Assembly: GCA_041393535.1 (NCBI GenBank)
Contig: JAWKJY010000002.1
Coordinates: 62,001-126,000, forward strand
Reading direction: 5' to 3'
DNA length: 64,000 nucleotides
Origin: JAWKJY01 sp041393535
GTDB taxonomy: Bacteria; Actinomycetota; Thermoleophilia; Gaiellales; Gaiellaceae
Program-made: the position numbers and the translations under genes
The notes under the pieces: model-generated
The model's database searches: none
What the model was told of the DNA's origin: nothing
What the model saw: the letters and a program-made list of their open reading frames with translations, nothing else
Part shown: piece after piece, positions 8,840-17,334 of the stretch
Numbering within the stretch: the stretch's first letter is position 1
How the letters are laid out: every line of letters starts with the position of its first letter

Positions 8840-10354
8840 TCAGCCGTCGAGCCAGTCGAGCGTGCGGCCGACGGCCGTCCCGAGCGCGCGGTACGCGCGG
8901 TACTGCGCCGGCTCGAAGAACTGGTCGATCGTGCTCTCCTGCGGGAAGGCCGGATGCCCGGCCGCGTAGCCCTCGACGGCCTCCCGCTCCCCCTGTCCGA
9001 GCAGCGCCGGGTCGAGCGAGAGCTTGATCCAGCGGAGCTCGCCGACGGTCGCGCCCGCCTCCTCGATCGTCCCGGCGAGGACGGGCTGCGCGGCCGCGAA
9101 CGCGCCCTCGTCGATCGCGGGGACGCGCAGCTCGAGCCCGAGCTCGCGCGCCGCGGTGCGCAGCCGCCCGTAGCCGACGAAGCGCCGCAGCGGGTCGTGC
9201 TCGGCGTCGACGACGACGATGCGACGGTGCCCCCGGCGGAGCAGCGCGTACGCGCCGAGGTTCTCGCAGTGGCCGCCGTCGCTCAGCCAGAGGAGCCGCC
9301 TCGGGCTCGCGAGGCTCGGCACGGCGTACTCGAGCCCGACGTTGAGCAGCGAGACGGCCCGGCCGGCCCAGCGGGACGGCAGGTTCGACCCGCTCACCGC
9401 GGCCCCGGAGATGGCCGACGCGACGTTGACGTTGCGGACGGTCGCGAAGGGCGAGTTGCGCTCGTCCGACACGAGGTCGCGCCAGCGGGGCCCGCCGGCG
9501 GCCGCGCCGCTCCCCGGCTCCCAGCCGTGACCCTCGGTGTCCTCCCACGCGAGCCAGCCGGTCGCGTCCGAGCCGAGCCCGGCGGACGCGAGCTCGAAGT
9601 GGCGCCCGGCCAGGCCCTGCGCGCGGGAGCCTCGCGGCGTGCGGACGGTCGCGTTGAAGACGAAGGCGGGAAGGCCGGCGCGCCGGGCGGCGTCCCGCAG
9701 CACCGGGAAGGTGACGGGCTCGACGCCCTCGACGAGCTGGAGCGAGCGCCGGGCCGCGATCCCGCCCTCGAGCAGCTCGCGGCCGAGCGAGCGGCCCGCG
9801 GCCCCCGGCTGACGCTGGTAGGCCCGCTGGATCCGCGTCAGGTAGTCCCGCCGCGTTCCCGTCCGGTTCAGCAGCTCCCCGACGGCCTGCTTCGGGCCGG
9901 CCGCGAGCGGCACCGTCAGCAGCCGCAGCGCGTTCACGAGCGTCACGTCGGTCAGCGCCGAGAAGCCGGTCGCGAGCCAGTAGCCGAAGGCCGTCGACGC
10001 GCCGCCGCCCGTCGACGCCTCCAGGTGGCGCTGGTACGGCCCCGCCGGGTCGAACATCGCGTCGAGCACGCCGTCCGGCGGCCGCTCGCTCCCGGCCGCA
10101 CGGGCCGCGTGGTACGGCTGCAACAGCAGCCACGAGAGCGCGTAGGTGCCGCCGGAGACGGCGGAGACGGTGTGCGCGCGCCGGAGCGCGTCCCGCTCGT
10201 GGAGCGCCGCGAGGACGCCGATCGCGAACGACGCCGCCCGGTTCCCGCCGCCCGAGAGCGCGACCGCGAACGCGTCGGGCCCCGACGCGAGGTGCGCCCG
10301 CTCGGCCGCCCAGAGGTCGGTCGCGGACGGCGACGGCTCCGGCCAGGGAGGCAC
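8840..10354 (-). CDS. Patatin-like phospholipase family protein
   Basis: The 504-residue protein carries the patatin oxyanion-hole loop SGGGNRAASFAIGVL (residues 34-48), a nucleophile elbow SAVSGGTY with the likely catalytic Ser67, and a distal DGG motif in LSDGGHCENLG supplying the catalytic Asp. The elbow is closer to the cytosolic phospholipase A2 version than to plant patatin. It is longer than minimal patatins, with a helical insertion between residues 95 and 230. There is no signal peptide, so it is probably cytoplasmic or membrane-associated. The start is a GTG at 10354. It is convergent with the DipZ-like gene, with 3 bases between stops. Confidence 0.8.
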   Translation of the reverse strand: MPPWPEPSPSATDLWAAERAHLASGPDAFAVALSGGGNRAASFAIGVLAALHERDALRRAHTVSAVSGGTYALSWLLLQPYHAARAAGSERPPDGVLDAMFDPAGPYQRHLEASTGGGASTAFGYWLATGFSALTDVTLVNALRLLTVPLAAGPKQAVGELLNRTGTRRDYLTRIQRAYQRQPGAAGRSLGRELLEGGIAARRSLQLVEGVEPVTFPVLRDAARRAGLPAFVFNATVRTPRGSRAQGLAGRHFELASAGLGSDATGWLAWEDTEGHGWEPGSGAAAGGPRWRDLVSDERNSPFATVRNVNVASAISGAAVSGSNLPSRWAGRAVSLLNVGLEYAVPSLASPRRLLWLSDGGHCENLGAYALLRRGHRRIVVVDAEHDPLRRFVGYGRLRTAARELGLELRVPAIDEGAFAAAQPVLAGTIEEAGATVGELRWIKLSLDPALLGQGEREAVEGYAAGHPAFPQESTIDQFFEPAQYRAYRALGTAVGRTLDWLDG

Positions 10355-10539
10355 CGCTACGGCCCGCCGCCCGGCCCGCGTCCGCTGCCGTGACGGCTCC
10401 GGTCGCCCACGGGCCGAGGCTACCGCGCCGCGAGATGGAGCGGAAGCCCGGGACGGGGAATCAGGCGGAGACGGCGACCACGGCCGGCGAGGGATCCGGA
10501 CCGCCGGCTCCGCCTGTAGCTCCTATACGACACGGAAGG

Positions 10540-10560
10540 CCGATCGGATTGCCCGATCGG
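10540..10560. terminator. Inverted repeat downstream of msrA
   Basis: Two CCGATCGG octamers separated by 5 bases form a hairpin just beyond the msrA stop codon. There is no clear T-run, so its role as a terminator is only likely. Confidence 0.35.
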
Positions 10561-10569
10561 AGAGCCGGG

Positions 10570-11229
10570 TCAGGCGGGCTCGACGGCGGCCACGCCGACC
10601 GGGCAGGAGACGCCCGTCCCGCCCAGGCCGCAGTACCCGCCGGGGTTCGCCGCGAGGTACTGCTGGTGGTACGGCTCGGCGTAGAAGAACGGCTGCTCGT
10701 CGCGGATCTCGGTCGTGATCCGCCCCAGCCCGGCCCGGTCGAGCGCGCCCTGGAAGCGCTCGCGCGAGGCCTCCGCCGCCGCCCGCTGGGCGGGCGTGTC
10801 GCAGTAGATCGCCGAGCGGTACTGCGTTCCGACGTCGTTCCCCTGGCGCATCCCCTGGGTCGGGTCGTGGCCCTCCCAGAAGACGCGCAGCAGCTCGTCG
10901 TAGCTCGTCAGCGCCGGGTCGAAGACGGCGAGCACGAGCTCCGTGTGCCCGGTCAGGCCCGAGCAGACCTCCTCGTACGTCGGGTTGCGCGTGAACCCGC
11001 CGCCGTAGCCGACCGCGGTCGTCCACACGCCCGGGGCCTGCCAGAGCTTGCGCTCGGCGCCCCAGAAGCAGCCCATGCCCACGACGATCCGCTCGAGGCC
11101 GTCCGGGAAGGGCGGCGCGATCGGGTTGCCGAGCACGAGGTGGCGGGCGGGAACGGGCATCGTCGCGTCGCGGCCGGGCAGCGCCTCGTCCTGCGTGGGG
11201 AGCTCGAGCTTCTTGCGGGTGAACAGCAC
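10570..11229 (-). CDS. msrA: Peptide methionine sulfoxide reductase MsrA
   Basis: This 219-residue enzyme reduces the S-epimer of methionine sulfoxide in proteins or as free amino acid, using thioredoxin. The active site is GMGCFWGAE with catalytic Cys54. Further conserved blocks are GYGGG, GHTELVLAVFDP, MRQGNDVGTQYRS and a C-terminal GYCGLGGTGVSC with the recycling cysteines. It is colinear with the long E. coli-type MsrA, including the N-terminal LFTRKKLELPTQDEALPGR extension. I chose the GTG at 11229; a GGAGGT lies only 3 bases before it, so initiation at the next codon (CTG) is possible. Confidence 0.95.
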   Translation of the reverse strand: MLFTRKKLELPTQDEALPGRDATMPVPARHLVLGNPIAPPFPDGLERIVVGMGCFWGAERKLWQAPGVWTTAVGYGGGFTRNPTYEEVCSGLTGHTELVLAVFDPALTSYDELLRVFWEGHDPTQGMRQGNDVGTQYRSAIYCDTPAQRAAAEASRERFQGALDRAGLGRITTEIRDEQPFFYAEPYHQQYLAANPGGYCGLGGTGVSCPVGVAAVEPA

Positions 11230-11329
11230 GTGACCTCCGATCGGGTCGAGTCCTGCAAGCGTAAACGGCCGGGGCGGGGCTGCCGTTCCCGGGAGCCGCC
11301 GGGCGCGACGCAGGACGCGCCTCGGAACG

Positions 11330-11335
11330 TAGATT
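11330..11335 (+). promoter_or_regulatory. Putative -10 element (TAGATT)
   Basis: TAGATT ends 6 nt before the GTG at 11342 and no ribosome-binding site lies between, consistent with a leaderless transcript for the amidotransferase gene. Confidence 0.45.
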
Positions 11336-11341
11336 CCGGGG

Positions 11342-12070
11342 GTGCGCCCGCTGATCGGCATCACCACCTACTCGGAGCCCGCGAGCTGGGGCGCGTGGGG
11401 CGAGGTGCCCGCGGCGCTCCTGCCGCTCGGGTACGTGCGCGCCGTCGAGCGGGTCGGCGGCCGGCCCCTGCTGCTGCCGCCGGGCGACGGGGTCGAGGAG
11501 GCGCTCCGCGTGCTGGACGGGCTGATCCTCTCGGGCGGCTCCGACCTCGACCCGGCGACGTACGGCCACGAGCCGCACCCCGAGACGCGCAACGTCCGCC
11601 CGGAGCGCGACCGGGCCGAGCTGGCGCTGCTCGAGGCCGCGCTCGGGCTCGACCTGCCGCTGCTCGCGATCTGCCGCGGGCTCGAGCTGCTGAACGTGGG
11701 CCTCGGCGGCGACCTCGACCAGCACCTGCCCGAGCGGCTCGGGCACAGCGGCCACCGCGAGCGGCCGGGGACCTGGTCGAGGCACGAGGTCGTGGTCGAG
11801 CCCGGCTCGCGGCTCGCGCGCATCCTCGGCGAGGGCGTGCACGTCCACTCGCACCACCACCAGGGGCCCGGTCGGGTCGCGGCCGGGCTCGCGGTCACGG
11901 CACGCGCCCACGACGGCAGCGTCGAGGGGCTCGAGCACCCGGATCGCACGTTCGCGGTCGGCGTGCTCTGGCACCCCGAGGAGGGCGGCGACGACCGGCT
12001 GTTCGCCGCGCTCGTGGCCGAGGCGCGCAGCTTCCGGGCCCGCCGCCCCGCGATCCCGCACCCCGAGTAG
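11342..12070 (+). CDS. Class I glutamine amidotransferase-like gamma-glutamyl hydrolase (PuuD/peptidase C26 type)
   Basis: The 242-residue protein shows the C26 family pattern: PLIGITTY at the start, GLILSGGSDLDPATYG, the nucleophile Cys111 in AICRGLELLNV, and the His-x-Glu pair in GVLWHPEEGGDD. Members hydrolyse gamma-glutamyl bonds, for example gamma-glutamyl-GABA in putrescine breakdown. No other putrescine genes lie nearby, so the substrate is open. A flavin reductase-like gene starts 17 bases after its stop with a strong AGGAGG site, suggesting a small operon that also includes the cupin gene. Confidence 0.85.
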   Translation: MRPLIGITTYSEPASWGAWGEVPAALLPLGYVRAVERVGGRPLLLPPGDGVEEALRVLDGLILSGGSDLDPATYGHEPHPETRNVRPERDRAELALLEAALGLDLPLLAICRGLELLNVGLGGDLDQHLPERLGHSGHRERPGTWSRHEVVVEPGSRLARILGEGVHVHSHHHQGPGRVAAGLAVTARAHDGSVEGLEHPDRTFAVGVLWHPEEGGDDRLFAALVAEARSFRARRPAIPHPE

Positions 12071-12087
12071 ACCCAGGAGGACGCCGC

Positions 12088-12729
12088 GTGTTCTACCGCC
12101 CGAGCGAGGGGCACGGCCTCCCGCACAACCCGTTCAACCAGCTGGTCGTGCCGCGGCCGATCGGCTGGATCTCGACGCTCGGCGCGGACGGGCGGGCGAA
12201 CCTCGCGCCCTTCTCCTTCTTCAACGCCGTCTCGTACGTCCCGCCGCAGGTGATGTTCGCGCTGACGGCCGGGCACGCGCACGGCGGCCTGAAGGACTCG
12301 CTCCGCCAGGCGCGGGAGACGGGCGAGTTCGTCGTCAACCTCGCCACCTGGGCGCTGCGGGAGCAGATGAACCTCACCAGCGCGGAGGCCCCGCCCGGCA
12401 CGGACGAGTTCGAGCTGGCCGGCCTGGCGAAGGCGCCGTCCGTCGTCGTCGCGCCGCCGCGGGTCGCCGAGAGCCCGGCGCACCTCGAGTGCCGCGTCGT
12501 GACGACCGTCGAGCTGCCGACGCCGGATCCGGCCGACCCGAACACCGTGGTCTTCGGCGAGGTCGTCGGCGTGCACGTCGCGGACGACGTCCTCGTCGAC
12601 GGGCTCGTCGACATGGCGCGGCTCGACCCGATCGCGCGGCTCGGCTACGCCGACCAGTACGCCCGCGTCACGGAGGTCTTCCGGATGCGCCGCCCGCCCT
12701 GGCCCCTGCCGGGGCCAGACGCCTCGTAG
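12088..12729 (+). CDS. Flavin reductase family protein (FMN-binding split barrel)
   Basis: This 213-residue protein has the split-barrel signature PRPIGWISTLGADGRANLAPFSFFNAVSY near residues 20-48 and a later TVVFGEVVGVHV strand. The family binds FMN and uses NAD(P)H to supply reduced flavin or to reduce small molecules. No partner monooxygenase is encoded nearby. The GTG at 12088 is preceded by AGGAGG at 12075-12080 with 7-base spacing, a clear ribosome site that decides the start. Confidence 0.8.
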   Translation: MFYRPSEGHGLPHNPFNQLVVPRPIGWISTLGADGRANLAPFSFFNAVSYVPPQVMFALTAGHAHGGLKDSLRQARETGEFVVNLATWALREQMNLTSAEAPPGTDEFELAGLAKAPSVVVAPPRVAESPAHLECRVVTTVELPTPDPADPNTVVFGEVVGVHVADDVLVDGLVDMARLDPIARLGYADQYARVTEVFRMRRPPWPLPGPDAS

Positions 12730-12732
12730 GAT
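12727..12732 (+). promoter_or_regulatory. Putative -10 element (TAGGAT) of cupin gene
   Basis: TAGGAT overlaps the flavin reductase stop codon and lies 6 nt before the ATG at 12739, a leaderless arrangement that would let the cupin be transcribed on its own. Confidence 0.45.
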
Positions 12733-12738
12733 GGCCGC

Positions 12739-13128
12739 ATGGCCGACTACACCGTTCGCAACCTGAAGGACGTGCACGACTCCGCGCCCGACCACGGGAT
12801 GGCGCCGATGGTCGAGGCGCGCTTCGGCGGCCCCGAGCTGGGCGCCGAGCAGACCGGGTTCAGCTACCAGCGCTTCGCGCCCGGCTACGAGCAGTCGTTC
12901 GCACACCGCCACGGCGACGTCGAGGAGCTCTACCTCGTGCTCTCCGGCGGCGGCCGTGCCCACCTCGACGGCGAGACCGTCGACCTGAGGCCCCTCGACG
13001 TCGTCCGCTGCGCGCCGCACGTGGTGCGCTCGTTCGCGGCCGGGCCCGACGGGCTCGAGCTGCTCGCGTTCGGCCCCCACGGGGACATGGCGAACGCCGA
13101 GATGCTGCCGCCCGTCTGGGGCGCGTAG
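12739..13128 (+). CDS. Small cupin-domain protein
   Basis: This 129-residue single-domain cupin has motif 1 in FAHRHGDVEELYLVLSG (two His and one Glu) and motif 2 in DVVRCAPHVVRSF. The metal-binding residues of the cupin barrel are therefore present. Such small cupins can be isomerases, dioxygenases or sensors, and nothing here distinguishes them. It follows the flavin reductase gene by 9 bases. Confidence 0.75.
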   Translation: MADYTVRNLKDVHDSAPDHGMAPMVEARFGGPELGAEQTGFSYQRFAPGYEQSFAHRHGDVEELYLVLSGGGRAHLDGETVDLRPLDVVRCAPHVVRSFAAGPDGLELLAFGPHGDMANAEMLPPVWGA

Positions 13129-13170
13129 GCACGAGTCCCGGCGCCGGGCGGCGGCCGCCCGGCGCCGCGC

Positions 13171-14747
13171 TCAGTTGACGCGCTTGTCGCGCCCCGCCCA
13201 CTCCTGCTCGCGGAGCACGAACTTCTGCACCTTGCCGGTCGACGTCTTCGGCAGCTCGCCGAACGCGATCGCGTCGGGGCACTTGTAGTGGGCGAGCTCG
13301 CCGCGGCAGAACGCGATCAGCTCCTCCTCCGTCACGGAGGCGCCCGGCTTCAGCGCGACGAACGCCTTCGGCCGCTCGCCCCAGCGCTCGTGCGGCACGG
13401 CGATCACGGCGACCTCGAGCACGGCCGGGTGGCGGGCGACGGCCTGCTCGACCTCGATCGTCGAGATGTTCTCGCCGCCCGAGATGATGATGTCCTTCGC
13501 GCGGTCGCGCAGCTCGATCGCCCCGTCGGGGTGCCAGACGGCGAGGTCGCCGGAGTGGAACCAGCCGCCGCGGAACGCCTCGGCCGTCGCCTCGGGCTGG
13601 TCGAGGTAGCCCTTCATCACGTTGTTCCCGCGCATCAGCACCTCGCCGAGCGTCGCGCCGTCGCGCGGGACGTCCTGCATGTGCTCGTCGACGACGCGCA
13701 CGTCGAGCGCGTGGACGTACGCCCAGCCCTGGCGCGCGAGCAGCCGGGCCTGCTCCTCGGCGGGCTCGGCCTCCCACTCGCCGTGCCACTCGCAGACCGT
13801 GTGGGGGCCGTACGTCTCCGTCAGCCCGTAGACGTGGACGGGCCGCAGCCCGACCGCGCGCATCTGCGCGAGCAGCGTCGGCGACGGCGGCGCGCCGGCG
13901 ACGGCGACGGTCACCTCCGCTCCAGCCGGTGGGCCGACGGGTGGTTGACGACGGAGATCCAGACCGTCGGCGCGCCGCAGCAGTGCGTGACCCGCTCGCG
14001 GTCGAGCAGCTCCCAGATCGCGGCCGGGTCGACGCGGCGCAGGCAGACGTGCGTGCCGCCGATCGCCGTGACCGCCCAGGGGAAGCACCAGCCGTTGCAG
14101 TGGAACATCGGCAGCGTCCACAGGTAGACGGAGCCGAAGCCCATCCCCGTCTCGAGCGCCTCCGCCATCGCGTTCAGGTACGCGCCGCGATGCGTGTACA
14201 TGACGCCCTTCGGCTGCCCGGTCGTCCCCGAGGTGTAGTTGACCGAGATCGTCTCCTCCTCGTCGGCCAGCCAGCTCTCGACCGGCTCCGGCGAGCCGGA
14301 GGCGAGCAGCTGCTCGTACGGGTCGTCCGGGCGGCCGGTGTCGTCCAGCCGGATCACCTCGAGGCCCGGGAGCGCGGGCGCGAGGTGCTCGAGCTCGCGG
14401 TCGACGATCAGGAGCCCCGCCCGCGCGTGGGCGACGATGTACTCGACCTCCGGCGCGGCGAGCCGCGTGTTGATCGCGACGAGGACGCCGCCCGCGGCCG
14501 GCACGCCGAAGTGGGCCTCCAGCAGGGCGGGGACGTTCGGCGCGAGGACGGCGACGCGGTCGCCCTTCGCGAGCCCGCGCGCCCGGAGCGCAGAGGCCAG
14601 CCTGCTGGCCCGCGCGTGCAGCTCCCGGTAGGTGAGGCGCCGCTCCCCGTGGACGACGGCGATCCGGTCGGGGAAGACGGCGGCGGCGCGCTCGAGGAAC
14701 GAGACGGGCGTCAGCTCGGTGCGATGGACCTTCGGCGAGTCGGACAT
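13171..14747 (-). CDS. Acyl-CoA synthetase, AMP-dependent (one frameshift near 13920)
   Basis: About 525 residues of an ANL-superfamily enzyme activate a carboxylic acid to the acyl-CoA through an acyl-adenylate. Visible motifs are the P-loop-like YTSGTTGQPKGVM, GLTETYGP, the hinge region GGWFHSGDLAVWHPDG with ELRDRAKDIIISGGENIS, and the catalytic lysine region KTSTGKVQK. The sequence resembles medium- or long-chain synthetases of the AlkK type. A -1 slip near 13920 breaks the frame; adding one C to give CTGGAGCCGGAGGTG restores LEPEVTVAVAGAPPSP. It is transcribed towards the cupin gene. Confidence 0.85.
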
Positions 14748-14826
14748 GGCCGAAGCATCGCGCAGACGGAGCGCCCTCGCCGGCCCAGCCGCCGGGAGCG
14801 CCCGGCGGCTGGGCCCGGGGCCCGGT

Positions 14827-14852
14827 GTAAGGAACGAGCCGGCTATCCTTAC
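14827..14852. promoter_or_regulatory. Inverted repeat in the promoter of the AbrB/PIN pair
   Basis: GTAAGGA and TCCTTAC form a perfect 7-base inverted repeat with a 12-base spacer, 25 bases before the antitoxin start. This is the expected place for autoregulation by an AbrB-type dimer. Confidence 0.5.
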
Positions 14853-14876
14853 CGTGTCCGGCACGGAAGGAGGCCC

Positions 14877-15125
14877 GTGGACGTCTCGGCGCGCATCTCG
14901 TCGAAGGGACAGCTGACGATCCCGAAGGCCGTGCGGGAGGCGCTCGGGCTCGAGCAGGGCGACGACGTCGTCTTCCGCATCGCCGACGGCCGCGTGGAGC
15001 TCGTCCGGCTGCCGAACCTGCTCGAGCTCGCCGGCTCGGTCGAGCCGGCCGCGAGCCGGCGGGGCGTGCCGCTCGACGCGGCGCGGCGGCGGGCGTGGGG
15101 CGAGCACGGGCGCGCGCGGCGATGA
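14877..15125 (+). CDS. AbrB/MazE-type antitoxin
   Basis: The 82-residue protein opens with the swapped-hairpin AbrB DNA-binding domain: ISSKGQLTIPKAVREALGL followed by GDDVVFRIADGRVELVRL. The C-terminal 30 residues are the probable toxin-binding tail. The GTG at 14877 has an AAGGAGG site at 14867-14873. The next gene starts inside its stop codon (ATGA), the usual coupling of an antitoxin to a PIN-domain toxin. It should repress its own promoter, where an inverted repeat is visible. Confidence 0.85.
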   Translation: MDVSARISSKGQLTIPKAVREALGLEQGDDVVFRIADGRVELVRLPNLLELAGSVEPAASRRGVPLDAARRRAWGEHGRARR

Positions 15126-15517
15126 ACGCCTTCGTCGACGCGGGCGTGCTGTTGCGCCACCTGACCGGCGAGCCGGCCGACGAGGCGGCCCACGCGACCG
15201 CCTTCCTCTCGCGGGCCCATCGCCTCTACCTGACCGACCCGGTCGTGGTCGAGGTCGTCTCGGTCCTGGAGTCGTTCTACGGCGAGCCGCGCGAGCGGGT
15301 GGCCGAGCTCGTGCGCGCGATCGTCGGCTTCCCGCGCATGACCGTCCGCGACCGGCCGCTGCTCCTGCGCGCGCTCGAGCTGTACGAGCGCGACGGGATC
15401 GGCTTCGCCGAGGCGTACCTCGTCGCGTCGGCCGAGGCCTCCGGCGTCGCCGTCGTCGCGTCGTTCGACGAGCGCCTCGACGCGGTCGGGACGATCAGCC
15501 GGGTCGCCCCGTCCTGA
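15122..15517 (+). CDS. PIN-domain ribonuclease toxin (VapC-like)
   Basis: This 131-residue single PIN domain has acidic residues in the expected order: Asp6 (AFVDAGVLL), Glu44 (VVVEVVSVL), Glu97 (GFAEAYLVA, where most family members have Asp) and Asp116 (VASFDERLD). VapC-type toxins cut tRNA or rRNA in a Mg-dependent way and are held inactive by the partner antitoxin. Its start overlaps the antitoxin stop by ATGA, so it is translationally coupled. The Asp-to-Glu change at position 97 is conservative. Confidence 0.85.
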   Translation: MNAFVDAGVLLRHLTGEPADEAAHATAFLSRAHRLYLTDPVVVEVVSVLESFYGEPRERVAELVRAIVGFPRMTVRDRPLLLRALELYERDGIGFAEAYLVASAEASGVAVVASFDERLDAVGTISRVAPS

Positions 15518-15533
15518 GCCTCGCCCGAGCCGG

Positions 15534-15539
15534 TAGCGT
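15534..15539 (+). promoter_or_regulatory. Putative -10 element (TAGCGT)
   Basis: TAGCGT lies 7 nt before the GTG at 15547, within the 29-base gap after the PIN gene, giving the CoA-transferase its own promoter. Confidence 0.4.
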
Positions 15540-15546
15540 CCCCGCG

Positions 15547-16752
15547 GTGAGCGAGCAGCCCCGCAAGGCCCTCGAGGGCGTGCGCGTCCTCGACCTTTCG
15601 AACCTGATCGCGGGCCCGATGACGACGATGTACCTCGCCGACTTCGGCGCCGACGTGATCAAGGCCGAGCACCCCGAGCGGGGCGACGAGCTGCGCAACT
15701 GGGGCCGGAAGAAGGACGGCGTCGGGCTCTTCTTCAAGGTCGTCAACCGGAACAAGCGGACGATCACGCTGAACCTCTCGACGCCCGAGGGGCAGGGCCT
15801 CGTCCGCCGGCTCGTGCCGGAGGTCGACGTCGTCGTCGAGAACTACCGGCCGGGCACGCTCGAGCGCTGGGGGATCGGCTGGGACGACCTGCGCGCGCTC
15901 AACCCGCGGCTCGTGATGGCGCGCGTCACGGGCTTCGGCCAGACGGGGCCCTACCGCTCGCGCCCGGGCTTCGGCACGCTCGCCGAGGCGTACTCGGGCT
16001 ACGCCGCGCTCTCCGGCTGGCCGGACCGACCGCCGCTCCTGCCCGCGTTCGGCCTCGGCGACGCCTCCACCGCGATCCACGGCGCCTACGCGATCATGGT
16101 CGCGCTCTACCACCGCGACGCGGTCGGCGGCGAGGGCCAGCAGATCGACCTCTCGCTCTACGAGGGCCTGTTCACGCTGCTCGGCCCGCACGTCGTCGAC
16201 TACGACCAGCTCGGCGTCGTCGCCGAGCGCACGGGCAGCCGGATCGCGCACGTCGCGCCGCGGAACACGTACCAGACGGCCGACGGCCGGTGGATGGCGA
16301 TCGCGGGCGCGACGCAGCGGACGTTCGAGCGGATCTGCCAGGTGCTCGGGATCGAGGACGTGCTCGAGGACGCGCGCTTCGCGGACAACCAGGCGCGCGT
16401 CGCGAACGTCGAGGCGCTCGACGAGCGGATCCAGGCGGCGTTCGGCCGCCTGACGCTCGAGGAGGCGATGGAGCGCTTCGGCGAGGCAGAGGCCCCGGTC
16501 GGCCCGGCGCACGACGTCGCGGGGATCTTCGCCGACCCGCACTACCGCGAGCGGGGCAGCATCGCCTCGGTCGCGGACGACGAGCTCGGGACGATCCGCA
16601 TGCAGGCGCCCGCGCCGCGCCTCGGGGGGACGCCCGGCCGGATCGAGCACGCGGGCCCGCCGCGCGGCGCCCACAACGACGAGGTCTACCGTGGCCTGCT
16701 CGGGCTGACCGACGACGAGCTCGCGGCGCTGCGCGAGCGCGGCGCGATCTGA
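15547..16752 (+). CDS. CaiB/BaiF (class III) CoA-transferase family protein
   Basis: The 401-residue protein carries the family N-terminus VRVLDLSNLIAGPMTTMYLADFGADVIKAE, the block VVVENYRPGTLERWG, and the putative catalytic Asp in FGLGDASTAIHG. It ends with the usual family segment MQAPAPRLGGTPGRIEHAGPP split by short loops. Class III enzymes move CoA between acids such as oxalate and formate, carnitine derivatives or succinate and an acceptor. Nothing nearby identifies the substrate. A second, related gene lies at 39.8-41.1 kb. Confidence 0.85.
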   Translation: MSEQPRKALEGVRVLDLSNLIAGPMTTMYLADFGADVIKAEHPERGDELRNWGRKKDGVGLFFKVVNRNKRTITLNLSTPEGQGLVRRLVPEVDVVVENYRPGTLERWGIGWDDLRALNPRLVMARVTGFGQTGPYRSRPGFGTLAEAYSGYAALSGWPDRPPLLPAFGLGDASTAIHGAYAIMVALYHRDAVGGEGQQIDLSLYEGLFTLLGPHVVDYDQLGVVAERTGSRIAHVAPRNTYQTADGRWMAIAGATQRTFERICQVLGIEDVLEDARFADNQARVANVEALDERIQAAFGRLTLEEAMERFGEAEAPVGPAHDVAGIFADPHYRERGSIASVADDELGTIRMQAPAPRLGGTPGRIEHAGPPRGAHNDEVYRGLLGLTDDELAALRERGAI

Positions 16753-16768
16753 GCGCCCGGCCCGGGCG

Positions 16769-17314
16769 TCAGGCGGCCGCGAGCGCGGCGTCGAGCCGCG
16801 CGGGGAAGTGCTCGAGCACCCACTCCGGCGTCAGCACCCGGCGCCGGTACGGCTCGCCGTTCACGAGCACGTAGTCGCGGCGCTTCGGGTCCATCGGCAG
16901 CTTCGCCTCGATCGGGAACCACGTGTTGTGGCGCTCGATCAGGTCGTTCACCTCGACGAAGCTCCACCGCTCCACGCGCGCGACCCAGCGGCGGGCGAAC
17001 GCGGCCTGGTCGCCCGCGACCTCCTCGGCCAGCTCGCGCCACGCCTCGGCGAGGCGCTCCTCGTGGCGGTCGACCAGCTCCTCGATCTCCCGCAGCCGCG
17101 TCATGTACGGCAGCGGGCCGCCGAGCGCGGCGACGTAGCCCTCGACGGAGATCCGGAAGGGCGAGGAGAGCCGCAGGATCGGCCGGCCGCGAACGGGGCT
17201 GCCCTCGAGGTCCTCGGCGAGGCGCGTCGCCTGCTGCTCCTCGCGGTGCGTCTGGCCGCGCGGGCCCCACTGGCCCATGATCTCCTTGCGCTCGCGCGGG
17301 TCCATCCGGGACAT
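16769..17314 (-). CDS. Conserved hypothetical protein
   Basis: This 181-residue soluble protein is not one I can assign. It is Arg/Glu-rich and mostly helical in its middle (residues 60-115, with LREIEELVDRHEERLAEAWREL) and has a distinctive conserved-looking stretch, HNTWFPIEAKLPMDPKRRDYV, near 130-150, followed by VNGEPYRRRVLTPEWVLEHFP. The start could also be the second Met at 17305. It lies 20 bases downstream of the subtilase gene in the same direction, so it is probably co-transcribed with it. Confidence 0.6.
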   Translation of the reverse strand: MSRMDPRERKEIMGQWGPRGQTHREEQQATRLAEDLEGSPVRGRPILRLSSPFRISVEGYVAALGGPLPYMTRLREIEELVDRHEERLAEAWRELAEEVAGDQAAFARRWVARVERWSFVEVNDLIERHNTWFPIEAKLPMDPKRRDYVLVNGEPYRRRVLTPEWVLEHFPARLDAALAAA

Positions 17315-17334
17315 GATGGCAGCGCGCGCCGGGG

